From assembly GCA_900557195.1 (NCBI GenBank), contig USRT01000007.1, forward strand, positions 15,622 through 79,621: 64,000 bases of DNA, written 5' to 3'. Below the pieces are notes generated by a model. That model was not told the origin of the DNA. It was given only the letters and a program-made list of their open reading frames with translations, and made no database searches. Shown here one piece after another: positions 19,518-28,310 of this stretch (position 1 is the stretch's first letter; every line of letters starts with the position of its first letter). The DNA comes from an uncultured Clostridium sp. (GTDB lineage: Bacteria > Bacillota > Clostridia > TANB77 > CAG-508). Position numbers and translations under genes: made by a program.

Positions 19518-21215
19518 TTATTTTAACATTTTTCTAGATCTTACAAATACAACAGTTCCAACTATAGCTATACCTGCTACTACAACTATTATTGTGTTTT
19601 TTACACCTGTTTGTGGTATTTTTCCTGGAGCTGTTGTTTTATCTCCTGCTGTAACTGTGTATTTTATTGTGCTTCCATCTTTTGCAACTAATGTTAAATC
19701 TTCACTTGTACCTTTATCCATTACTTTCCAAATTGATTTTCCATCTTCACTTAATGTCCATCCATCTGGTAGTTTACTTGGATCTAATTCTTTATTTACT
19801 GTTATTGTTACTTTTATTTTTCCATTTCCAACATCTTCTTGTTTTTCATCTATTACTTTAAATTTTTCTTCATTTCCATCTTTAATATTTGATACTTCAA
19901 CTTTCTGTGTTACAGTACTTCCATCTTTATCTGTTAATGTTACATTTTCTGTTCCATTTTTATCAAATTCTTTTGATATTGATTTTTTATCATCTGATAA
20001 TGTCCATCCATCTGGTATTTTATCTGAATCTAATTCTTTATTTACTGTTATTGTTACTTTTACTTTATCTGCATTTTCTGTATCAGGCTCTTTTTTTACA
20101 TCTAATACTTCAAGTGCCTCATAATATGTTACTGTTGATCCTTCAGCAGGATATCCATTTATTTTTACTGTTACATTTCCAGCTTTTATATCAGCAACTT
20201 TTGCAGTTATTTTTTTATAATCGCTACTGACTGTTCCATTTTCAACTGTAAAGTCCCCTCCAGTATAAATAAGTGAACCCTGTGTTCTTGTTGCTGCAAA
20301 TATTTGTGGTAAATCTACTGTTATTTCATTAGTATTATAATCACTTAATTTGATAAACTTTTTAATATTTTGCCAAGTTAACCAAAATGTTTCTATATTA
20401 TTGAAAGAAAGATTTTCTATACTTTCAATGCGATTTGCATCTCCTCTAAAAGTTTTTAAATTTTTCATATTAGATAAAGCACTAATATCTCTAATTCCAC
20501 AGAATCTAGCCTCTAATGTTTCCAATGAAGTTAAATTCTTAAAAACATCTAAATTCTCTAATTTATTTCCTGCAATTTCATCATTATAATTTGAAATATT
20601 AAGAATTTTTAATTTTGTTAAATTTTGGATAGGTGAAAAATCTGTTATACTATTTATATCTTTCATAGCAACATTTTGAGGTTCATTGCTCATAAGTAAT
20701 GATTCCAAATTTGTTAACTTTTCTAATCCCTTTAAAGATTTTAAATTACAATTACCTATTGCCAATTCTTTTAAAGATGTTAACTTTCCTAAATCCTCTA
20801 TACTAGATAATTTAGTAGAAGCACTCATGCTTAATTTTTCTAATTTTGTTAATCCAATAATTGGTGTTAAATCTGTATAATGTCCATTATTAATGCTCAA
20901 TGTTTGTAGGTTTGTAAATTTTTCTAAACCTGTTAAATCTGTTATATGGTTATCTGTTTGTGTATTATTACCAACATATAACTCTGTTACATTATTAATC
21001 AAACTTTGATCTAATGTTAACTCTAATCCTACACGACTAACTGAATCTGCTTGACTTGAATATCTAGTCTTTAATTCATTTTCAACATTTTCTGCTAACT
21101 GTGAATCTTTAAAAGTAATTTTTACAGGTTCAGCTGCATTTGATATAATAGGACATATTGCTACTAATAACATTATTGTTATTATACATATGCTTAAAAC
21201 TTTAGTTTTTTTCAT
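19518..21215 (-). CDS. Leucine-rich-repeat surface protein with IPQTG sorting signal (copy 2)
   Basis: 565 aa, same architecture as the gene at 17359: signal peptide 'MKKTKVLSICIITIMLLVAI', leucine-rich repeats ('LTGLEKFTNLQTLSINNGHY', 'LGKLTSLKELAIGNCNLKSL'), two 'PDGWTLS.D.KSI' modules, then 'KIPQTG', a TM helix and a basic tail. Signal peptide and C-terminal third are nearly identical to copy 1, while the repeat region has diverged. That pattern suggests duplication followed by diversification of the ligand surface and homogenisation of the anchor. GGAGG lies 8-9 nt upstream of the start. Confidence 0.88.
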   Translation of the reverse strand: MKKTKVLSICIITIMLLVAICPIISNAAEPVKITFKDSQLAENVENELKTRYSSQADSVSRVGLELTLDQSLINNVTELYVGNNTQTDNHITDLTGLEKFTNLQTLSINNGHYTDLTPIIGLTKLEKLSMSASTKLSSIEDLGKLTSLKELAIGNCNLKSLKGLEKLTNLESLLMSNEPQNVAMKDINSITDFSPIQNLTKLKILNISNYNDEIAGNKLENLDVFKNLTSLETLEARFCGIRDISALSNMKNLKTFRGDANRIESIENLSFNNIETFWLTWQNIKKFIKLSDYNTNEITVDLPQIFAATRTQGSLIYTGGDFTVENGTVSSDYKKITAKVADIKAGNVTVKINGYPAEGSTVTYYEALEVLDVKKEPDTENADKVKVTITVNKELDSDKIPDGWTLSDDKKSISKEFDKNGTENVTLTDKDGSTVTQKVEVSNIKDGNEEKFKVIDEKQEDVGNGKIKVTITVNKELDPSKLPDGWTLSEDGKSIWKVMDKGTSEDLTLVAKDGSTIKYTVTAGDKTTAPGKIPQTGVKNTIIVVVAGIAIVGTVVFVRSRKMLK

Positions 21216-21617
21216 TTTTTCTCCTCCTTAGTTCTTTTGCAAACTATACTAATTTATTTTCTTACTTTTTGAGTATATATTTTTTCATATCATTTTGCAA
21301 TATAGTTTTAATAAATAAAAGTATATATTTCTTGAAAAGTCTTGAATTATCTAATTTTCGTGTTCTTTTACATTTTTATTACTTTTAAATTACAGATTTA
21401 TTACATTTTTTATTATTATTTCTATTTCTTACTTTTTTATACTATATTAATTTAAATAACACATAATATATTGTTTATGATATATCTATTTTTATAACTA
21501 CTAAACTCATTTCTTTTCTTAATACTCTCATACACTTTATTTTAAGATTTATTCTTATATTTTATCTCATTAATTACTCTGTATTTTTTATATTCATTTA
21601 TAAATATTAATCATATA

Positions 21618-21646
21618 TTGACAATTCACCTTATTGTTGTTAAAAT
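21618..21646 (+). promoter_or_regulatory. Sigma-A-type promoter of sufC
   Basis: TTGACA (21618-21623), a 17-nt spacer and TAAAAT (21641-21646), 35 bases upstream of the sufC start. Confidence 0.7.
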
Positions 21647-21665
21647 GTTAGTTAAAACTAACATT
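21644..21665. promoter_or_regulatory. Palindromic operator overlapping the sufC -10 and start region
   Basis: Perfect palindrome AATGTTAGT-TAAA-ACTAACATT running from the end of the -10 element into the presumed leader. A repressor bound here would block transcription. An Rrf2/IscR-like regulator would fit the Fe-S context, but this is inference. Confidence 0.5.
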
Positions 21666-21680
21666 TATTTAGGAGGCTTT

Positions 21681-22382
21681 ATGCTAGAATTAAAAAACAT
21701 TACCTTTTCAAGGGATAACAAAAAAATATTAGATGATATAAATTTAAACTTAGATAATAATAAATTTATAGCCATAACAGGACCAAACGGTTCTGGAAAA
21801 TCTACACTTGCCAAAATTATTATGGGAATAGAAAATCCAGATTCAGGTAAGATTATATTTAATGGTAAAGATATAACAAATTTGGAAATTTCACAAAGAG
21901 CCAATTTAGGAATTGGATTTGCTTTTCAACAACCTGTTCGTTTCAAAGGTCTTACAGTAAAAGATTTAATTGAACTTTCTGCAGGTACTTCTTTAAAATT
22001 TAGTGATACTTGTAATTATTTATCTGATGTTGGACTATGTGCCAAAGAATACGTTAATAGACCAGTAGATTCTAAATTATCAGGTGGAGAATTAAAAAGA
22101 ATTGAAATTGCAATGCTTGCAGCCAAAAACTCTAACCTAACAATTTTTGACGAACCCGAAGCAGGAATAGACTTATGGAGTTTTAATCATCTAATAGGTA
22201 TTTTTGAAAAAATGAAAAATATAAAAGATAATACAATTCTTGTAATTTCACATCAAGAAAGAATTTTAAACATAGCAGATGAAATAATTCTGTTAAAAGA
22301 TGGAAAAATTGTAGAATCTAACCAAAATTTAGAAGATATATTATCAGAAAACTCAAGTTCTTGCAGAAAAACAATTCATTAA
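21681..22382 (+). CDS. sufC: Fe-S assembly ATPase SufC
   Basis: 233-aa cytosolic ABC-type ATPase that drives the SufB/D scaffold. It has Walker A 'GPNGSGKST', Q-loop 'AFQQPVRF', signature 'LSGGELKRIEIA', Walker B 'LTIFDEPEAGID' and H-loop 'VISHQERI', the SufC-type spacing. ATG 21681 is used because TTTAGGAGG lies 6 nt upstream; an upstream in-frame ATG sits inside the promoter. The promoter with palindrome lies just upstream, and sufB/D follows after 162 bases. Confidence 0.93.
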   Translation: MLELKNITFSRDNKKILDDINLNLDNNKFIAITGPNGSGKSTLAKIIMGIENPDSGKIIFNGKDITNLEISQRANLGIGFAFQQPVRFKGLTVKDLIELSAGTSLKFSDTCNYLSDVGLCAKEYVNRPVDSKLSGGELKRIEIAMLAAKNSNLTIFDEPEAGIDLWSFNHLIGIFEKMKNIKDNTILVISHQERILNIADEIILLKDGKIVESNQNLEDILSENSSSCRKTIH

Positions 22383-22544
22383 AATTTAATAAATACAAGA
22401 AAGTGGGGTTTCCCCTTTTCCTTTATTATACTTAAATAATAAACATTCATTTTGTAGGACACCTTCCTACTTATATATATACAGAATTTGCAATATTTTC
22501 GTAGTCTTGCAGATTCAGAAAAAAATACTTTTAAGGAGATTTAA

Positions 22545-23463
22545 ATGGACAAGATAGAAAAAAATTTATTAAAAGAAATAGCAAATATTGAATCTATTCC
22601 CTCTGGAGCATATAATATTCGAAAAGATGGTAATAGTATTTCAAGAAATACCACTGCCAATATTGATATAGTACCAAAAAAAGACAAACCAGGTATCGAT
22701 ATTATAATAAAAGAAAATACTAAAGGTGAAAGTGTACACATCCCTGTTATTTTAACTAAAAGTGGTTTAAAAGATATGGTATATAATGATTTTTATATTG
22801 GAAAAAATGCTGATGTAGTTATTGTTGCAGGATGTCGGAATACATAATGGAGCATGTCAAACTTCCGAACATGATGGAATACATACTTTTCATTTAGAAG
22901 AAAATTCAAAAGTAAAATATATAGAAAAACATTATGGTGAAGGCGAAGGTTCTGGAAAAAGAATATTAAATCCAGAAACCAACATATACTTAAAAAGTGG
23001 TTCGACATTAGAAATGGAAACTGTTCAAATAAAAGGTGTTGATTCTACTATACGAACTACTAATGCATATTTAGAAGAAAACTCAACATTACTTATATCA
23101 GAAAGAATTATGACACATGCAGATCAAACGGCAAAAACTATATTTAATGTTGAATTAAACGGAAAAAACTCAAAAACAAAAGTAAGTTCTAGATCTGTTG
23201 CTAAAGATACATCATTCCAAGAATTTAGCTCTAATGTAATAGGAAATGATATATGTTTTGGTCATGTCGAATGTGATGCTATAATAATGGATAAAGCAAA
23301 AGTTACTGCAATACCTAAAATAGTTTGTAACAATGTAGATGCAAATCTAATGCATGAAGCAACAATTGGAAAAATAGCAGGTGACCAACTAATAAAACTA
23401 ATGACCCTAGGTCTTAACGAAAAAGAAGCTTCTGAATACATCATCAGTGGATTCCTAAATTAA
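22545..23463 (+). CDS. SufB/SufD-family Fe-S scaffold protein, one +1 CGG site
   Basis: 305 aa after recoding. The frame runs to CGG at 22836-22838. Skipping the C turns '...VAGC' into 'VAGCGIHNGACQTSEHDGIH' and continues through the beta-helix core ('MTHADQTAKTIFNVELNGKN', 'FGHVECDAIIMDKAKVTAIP') to the family C-terminus 'EATIGKIAGDQLIKLMTLGL'. It is shorter than SufB (~465 aa) and, with SufC alone, resembles a minimal SufBC system; sufS, sufU and a second scaffold are not in the window. The break lies in the first third, so both parts are needed for a scaffold. Confidence 0.88.
22836..22838 (+). other. +1 CGG recoding site, sufB/D
   Basis: TGT C GGA: skipping gives 'VAGCGIHNGACQ'. Confidence 0.88.
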
Positions 23464-23504
23464 TAATTCTATTTTCATATAATTTCAAATACTCATAAAT
23501 ACTC

Positions 23505-23553
23505 ATTATGTGTTCTATCTGGATACGATTCCAAGTGAACACATAATTTTTTT
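23505..23553 (+). terminator. Terminator downstream of the suf genes
   Basis: ATTATGTGTTC/GAACACATAAT stem, an inner TGGA/TTCCA stem, then a run of seven Ts. The remaining interval to dapA (23554-23935) holds no recognisable gene. Confidence 0.8.
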
Positions 23554-23935
23554 ACTATTTAACCAATTCATCTCCTACCATATCACCACTTTTATTAGGG
23601 TTTTACACCAGACTTTTTTCTTTATTATTTTTATCTTAGTGTTATTTTGAAAAACATTACTTATGCAAAACTTTATATGTTTCATAATTTTAACAATTAA
23701 TTTAGCAAATCTGCATAGCTCCCACTTCCTAATTATATAGTATCACTATATATTCACATAAGCACATCTACACTTTTAATTATCTACTTTAAAATGTAAC
23801 AAAAAAATCTCAAATTATAAAGAAATCAAAAAAATTGTTTCTTTTTTCTAAGACTTATCATATAATAATTGCATAGATTATATAAATATATTCTCTATTT
23901 TAAATATACTCTTATTTTGAAGGAGTGAAATTATT

Positions 23936-24822
23936 ATGAAAAAAATATTATTTAAAGGCTGTGGAACAGCTATTGCAACACCTTTCACAGAAAATGGTGT
24001 AAACTTTGAAGAATTTAAAAAACTAATCGAATTTCAAATTTCAGAAGGAACAGATGCAATCATAGTCTGTGGTACAACTGGAGAATCATCTACAATGACA
24101 TTAGAAGAGAAAAAACAAACTATAAAATTTGCTGTAGACACTGTTTGCAAAAGGATTCCTGTAATTGCTGGAACAGGCGGTAATTGTACAAACTCTGTAA
24201 TAGAACTATCTAAATATGCAGAAAGTATTGGAGTAGATGGTTTATTAATAGTTACTCCATATTACAATAAGACAACTAGCACACGGATTAATAAAACATT
24301 ATGAAGCAATCGCAAATGCTACTACATTACCTATAATTTTATACAATGTACCTAGCAGAACAGGTCTAAATATATCACCTGAAACTTGTCTTGCTCTATC
24401 TAAAATAAGCAATATAGTAGCCATAAAAGAAGCAAGTGGTAATATATCTCAAGTTGCAGAAATCGCCAATTTATGCAAAAACGATTTACATATCTATTCT
24501 GGTAACGACGATCAAATTCTACCAGTACTTTCTTTAGGAGGTCTTGGAGTTATATCAGTACTTTCTAATATAGCACCAAAACAAACACATTTAATTACTC
24601 AAAACTTTTTCGATGGCAACATTCGGAGCTTCAATTTCTATGCAATTAGAAGCAATCAACTTAATAAAAGCTCTATTTAGCGAAGTAAATCCAATTCCTG
24701 TTAAATCAGCTCTAAACTTAATGGGATATAACTTTGGTAGTCCTAGATTACCATTAATAGACTTAAGTAATGAAAATCTTGAGAAATTAAAAAAAGAAAT
24801 GACTAACTATGGAATATTGTAA
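23936..24822 (+). CDS. dapA: 4-hydroxy-tetrahydrodipicolinate synthase, two +1 CGG sites
   Basis: Condenses pyruvate with aspartate semialdehyde, the first step of the DAP/lysine branch. The N-terminal 'GCGTAIATPFTENGVNFEEF' and 'CGTTGESSTMT' are intact. CGG at 24284-24286 interrupts 'YYNKTTST'; skipping the C gives 'TGLIKHYEAIANAT' and 'LYNVPSRTG', then the Schiff-base Lys in 'VAIKEASGN'. CGG at 24624-24626 interrupts 'FDGNI'; skipping gives 'GASISMQLEAI' and the C-terminus 'ALNLMGYNFGSPRLPL'. With both skips the product is 294 aa, typical for DapA. The catalytic Lys lies between the two sites, so no fragment is functional alone. Confidence 0.92.
24284..24286 (+). other. +1 CGG recoding site 1, dapA
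   Basis: ACA C GGA: skipping gives 'KTTSTGLIKHYEAI'. Confidence 0.9.
24624..24626 (+). other. +1 CGG recoding site 2, dapA
   Basis: ATT C GGA: skipping gives 'FDGNIGASISMQLEA'. Confidence 0.9.
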
Positions 24823-24886
24823 AGTGCCGTAGCTAGTGTTATAATAAAAGTATATTAACATATATATTAGCTAAAGAGAGGTTATT

Positions 24887-25418
24887 ATGAAAAATTTATT
24901 AACAAAAGATATAGATGAATTTAATATGATTATATATGATTTAGCAAATCACCCTACTGTTCAAAAAATGAAACTTTTTAAACAACATTATGATACTAAC
25001 TGTTTTGAACATTGTCATGCTGTAGCGCTTTATAGCTATTTAATTTGCAAAAAATTTAAACTGGATTATACCTCTGCTGCCCGTGCACGGTATGCTTCAT
25101 GACCTGTTTTTATACGATTGGAGAGTTAAACAACCAGACAGAAAAAGATTTCACGGATTTAGGCATCCACGTATTGCATTAAACAATTCTTTAAAAATAT
25201 TCTTTTTAAATGAAAAAGAGCAAGATATTATACTAAAACATATGTGGCCAATTACTATAATTCCACCTAAATACGTAGAAGGTTATGTAATATCTTCTGT
25301 TGATAAATATTGTGCTATTAAAGAATCATATGACCACTATCTTGAATACTTTAGTAAAAAGAAAACTTTTAGATATGCATATATATTTTTGTGTTTGCTA
25401 TTTTTTAGAATTATTTAA
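24887..25418 (+). CDS. HD-domain hydrolase-like protein, one +1 CGG site
   Basis: 176 aa after recoding. First half: 'CFEHCHAVALYSYLICKKF', supplying the first metal-binding His. CGG at 25088-25090 follows 'TSAARA'; skipping the C gives 'GMLHDLFLYDWR', which contains the HD dyad, then 'HPRIALNNS' and 'DIILKHMWP'. HD domains hydrolyse phosphoester or nucleotide bonds with metal ions; the substrate is unknown. It lies between dapA and dapB on the same strand. The HD dyad is downstream of the site, so the gene is dead without recoding. Confidence 0.82.
25088..25090 (+). other. +1 CGG recoding site, HD gene
   Basis: GCA C GGT: skipping gives 'AARAGMLHDLF', placing the HD dyad in frame. Confidence 0.88.
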
Positions 25419-25612
25419 AATAGATATTTTTTGTTACAATTTAAGACTGCTTATATATGACTATTATAGAATATATTACAAAATTAGTTTAAGTCTTAAT
25501 TGTGAATATTGATTTATTATAGTTCTTAGTTATATTATATTTTCCATTTTCTTATCGATAAATATTTTATTAACTAAGAACCTTTATTATTATAATTTAT
25601 GGAGGATATAAA

Positions 25613-26369
25613 ATGATAAATGTACTTATTAATGGATGTAATGGAAAAATGGGACAAGAAGTTGCAAAATTAGTAGATGTTCATGAGAACATGGTTTTAG
25701 CCTGTGGCTTTGATAGAGAAAATACTGGACTTTTTACTTTTCCTGTTTTTACAGATATTAATAATATAACTGTAAAACCTGATGTAATAATTGATTTTTC
25801 TATACCTAAAGCTACTCTTAAAATTTTAGAATATGCAAAAAAAGAACATATACCAGTTGTTGTTGCTACTACTGGTTTTACTGAAGAAGAGCTATCTTTA
25901 ATAAATGACTTTTCTAAAAGTATTCCTATTTTTAAATCTTCTAATATGTCTTATGATATAAATTTAATGGCAAAAGTTTTAACAATTATTGCTCCTGTTT
26001 TAAAGAATACTGATATAGAAATTATAGAAACACATCATAATAGAAAAATAGATAGTCCAAGTCGGAACAGCCCTACTTCTTGCAGATAAAATAAATGAAA
26101 GTTTAGGAAATACCTTAAAATATGAGTTTAATCGTCATAATAAACATGAAAAAAGAGAAAAAAATGAAATTGGCTTTTCTTCTATTAGAGGCGGTAATAT
26201 TGTTGGAGAACATATCGTTCAATTTTATGGAGAAAACGAAACATTTGAAATAAAACATACATCCTATTCTAGATCTGTATTTGCAGAAGGAGCTTTAAAA
26301 GCTGCTGAATTTATTGTTGGTAAAGAAAACGGATTATATAATATGGATGATATAATAGATAAAAATTAA
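25613..26369 (+). CDS. dapB: 4-hydroxy-tetrahydrodipicolinate reductase, one +1 CGG site
   Basis: NAD(P)H-dependent second step of the DAP/lysine branch. It has the nucleotide-binding 'VLINGCNGKMGQEVAKLV', 'VDIDFS'-type strand (here 'VIIDFSIPKATL') and 'TTGFTEEEL', then the catalytic 'IETHHNRKIDSPS'. The next codon is CGG (26063-26065); skipping the C completes the invariant '(D)SPSGTALLLADKI' motif and the C-terminal 'FSSIRGGNIVGEH' and 'FAEGALKAAEFIVG'. 251 aa, normal. The restored glycine is in the active-site loop, so there can be no activity without recoding. Confidence 0.93.
26063..26065 (+). other. +1 CGG recoding site, dapB
   Basis: AGT C GGA: skipping completes the invariant 'SPSGTALL' motif. 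Confidence 0.92.
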
Positions 26370-26443
26370 ATATATCACATCCTAATTACCTATTTTTAAG
26401 GTAGAACTATTACAATATAAACTCTATAATTAAAATTTTAGAG

Positions 26444-26482
26444 TAGTCCATGTGTGTATTTATATATACACATGGACGGACT
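26444..26482. terminator. Hairpin between dapB and the DUF4363 gene
   Basis: TAGTCCATGTGTGTA with TACACATGGACGGACTA, an imperfect long stem between convergent genes; likely a bidirectional terminator. Confidence 0.6.
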
Positions 26483-26526
26483 AAATTTGTAACAACAATT
26501 TACAACTTCATCCTAATTTATAACAC

Positions 26527-26913
26527 CTAAAATATATTACTTAAAGTTACCGTCTCTTTATCTTTTACATGCTCCAATAAAAAATAACATCTGTCCAAAT
26601 TTTCTCTCCCTTGTTCATAATCCTCCATCACTATATTACTATTTAAAGCCATAAGCTCTGACTCAATTTTCTCAAGCTCATCATGTTCTAAATAATATGC
26701 TAAATTATCATTTCGTTCTTCCCACTCTTCATTTAATTTCTTAACTTTCTCTTGTATTATTTTAGCTTCTTTATTATTTTCCAAATCATCTCTAATTTCA
26801 TCCAAAGATTCCTGTATAATCTTTGCAGTACTTTCTGTATAATTTTGTGTAATTATATTTAGACCAAATATAAAAATAACAATTAGAACAATAATTATTA
26901 TTTCTTTATACAT
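26527..26913 (-). CDS. DUF4363 family protein
   Basis: 128 aa. An N-terminal membrane helix (residues ~4-22) is followed by a helical, charged domain ('IIQESLDEIRDDLENNKEAK', 'YYLEHDELEKIESELMALN') typical of DUF4363. It lies 3 bases downstream of the DUF421 gene, a common Clostridial pairing that suggests a membrane complex. Function unknown. Confidence 0.8.
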   Translation of the reverse strand: MYKEIIIIVLIVIFIFGLNIITQNYTESTAKIIQESLDEIRDDLENNKEAKIIQEKVKKLNEEWEERNDNLAYYLEHDELEKIESELMALNSNIVMEDYEQGRENLDRCYFLLEHVKDKETVTLSNIF

Positions 26914-26916
26914 ATT

Positions 26917-27597
26917 TTACTTTCCTTCCTCTTCTTTTTTTTGACAGAAAATTTGTGATTTTCCATCTAATGTTACTATTAATGCATCTTCTGGCTTCAT
27001 GCCAAACTTTTCGACTTGTTTTCTCAACCAAATCTCATTTTTTCCTATTTTGTTTAAATTATCTTTCATTATAACTCCATCTATAACTAAATCATATGGA
27101 ATTCCTTCATAGTCTGGCATGATGTTAAAATCTTCTGGTATAGAATTTCTTTTATTAGGCTTTTGTATTACTGTTACTTCTCCATTAGTCTCTAAAATAG
27201 CATACTCCACATCCCCAATATTTACTATACCATTTCCTCTAAGTCTTTCTTGCAATTCGTTAATAGTAAAACGTTCCTTTTTTAGTACTTTCTCATCTAT
27301 TTTTCCTCTATATATAAGCATTGATGGTTTGCCACAAATTAGTCCTCTTAGCTTTATGCTTTTTAGATTTATAATTGATATTAGTAAATGCATTAATAAC
27401 AATCCAAGTATTGGAATAATTCCCTTTGAAATTGGAATACCAATTTCTGTCATCGGTATAGATGCTAAATCTGCAATCATAATTGCAATAGCAAGCTCAA
27501 ATGGTTGCAATTGACCAATCTCCCTTTTCCCCATTAATCTCATTACTACTAAAACAAGTATGTATAAAACAATTGCTCTTATAAAAGTAATTAACAT
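26917..27597 (-). CDS. DUF421 membrane protein (YetF family)
   Basis: 226 aa. Three N-terminal membrane helices and the family signature 'VLVVMRLMGKREIGQLQPFE' and 'IMIADLASIPM', then the soluble YetF domain with 'GKPSMLIYRGKI', 'ERFTINELQERLRGNGI' and 'VEYAILETNGEVTV'. Bacillus members of this family have been linked to spore and cell-envelope functions, but biochemical activity is not established. Forms a unit with DUF4363. Confidence 0.88.
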   Translation of the reverse strand: MLITFIRAIVLYILVLVVMRLMGKREIGQLQPFELAIAIMIADLASIPMTEIGIPISKGIIPILGLLLMHLLISIINLKSIKLRGLICGKPSMLIYRGKIDEKVLKKERFTINELQERLRGNGIVNIGDVEYAILETNGEVTVIQKPNKRNSIPEDFNIMPDYEGIPYDLVIDGVIMKDNLNKIGKNEIWLRKQVEKFGMKPEDALIVTLDGKSQIFCQKKEEEGK

Positions 27598-27859
27598 TTT
27601 CTATTTTCCCCTTTATTTCATTTGTTTTTAATTATTGTTCAGACTTCTTTATATATTATTTTATAATTGTCATATTTTGCTTAATTCTTAATGCAAATTT
27701 TTTATAAAAGTCTTAACATGAACATTGCTATTATTTTTCCAAATACTAATAAAATTATACACATATTTTTGAATAAAACTTTATTTTTTGTAAATAATAA
27801 AATTATAAAACCATATAAATTTTTTAAATTTGATATTTTATCACAAGGAGGTTTTATCT

Positions 27860-28237
27860 ATGTCAGATAATGGAGTAAATAGCCAATCACAAAATACTAC
27901 TAGTACTGTTTGGCAAATAGTAGGTAGATTAGTAACAGCAGCCATTGTACTTGCAATTACTGCATTTTTCACTCCTGGATTTAGTATAAGTAACTTTTGG
28001 GCACTAGCAGCAGCAGCCATTGTGCTTACTATAATAGATTATTTAATAGTAAAATTCACTGGTCTTCATGCAAGTGCTTTTGGTAAGGGATTTGTTGGTT
28101 TTGTCCTTTCCGCAGTAGTTTTATATGTTACTCAATATTTCGTTGCAGGTTATACTATTTCTTGGATAGCAGCAATTATTGGTGCTATAGTTTATGGTGT
28201 AGTTGATTACTTTTTACCTGGTGAACAGTCAATGTAG
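27860..28237 (+). CDS. Phage-holin-family-IV-like 4-TM protein (YvlD type)
   Basis: 125 aa with four predicted membrane helices ('LVTAAIVLAITAFFTPGFSI', 'LAAAAIVLTIIDYLIVKF', 'GFVGFVLSAVVLYVTQYFVA', 'WIAAIIGAIVYGVVDYFLP'), matching the small 'phage holin family' (PF04020) common in bacterial chromosomes outside prophages. No phage genes are nearby, so lytic function is not implied. ATG 27860 is chosen because CAAGGAGG lies ~8 nt upstream. Confidence 0.75.
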   Translation: MSDNGVNSQSQNTTSTVWQIVGRLVTAAIVLAITAFFTPGFSISNFWALAAAAIVLTIIDYLIVKFTGLHASAFGKGFVGFVLSAVVLYVTQYFVAGYTISWIAAIIGAIVYGVVDYFLPGEQSM

Positions 28238-28255
28238 CTTTTTAGTAAAAAAAAG

Positions 28256-28296
28256 GAATGTATTTGTTTTCAAATATCTTGAAAATAAATACATTC
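28256..28296. terminator. Bidirectional terminator between the 4-TM gene and the UDP-sugar pyrophosphorylase gene
   Basis: GAATGTATTT and AAATACATTC pair, extended by TTTTCA/TGAAAA, flanked by A-rich and T-rich runs between convergent genes. Confidence 0.8.
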
Positions 28297-28310
28297 TTTT
28301 CTTTTTTATA

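Noticed and set aside
17435..20230. Plus-strand ORFs opposite the LRR and surface genes
   Set aside because: Long Ser/Phe/Leu-rich frames antisense to Lys/Asp/Asn-rich coding sequence, without ribosome binding sites or family motifs.
22401..22417. Terminator between sufC and sufB/D
   Set aside because: Only a 4-bp GGGG/CCCC stem; too weak to call.
27860..28237. Prophage holin
   Set aside because: The family is common in bacterial chromosomes without phages, and no lysin, capsid or integrase genes are nearby.
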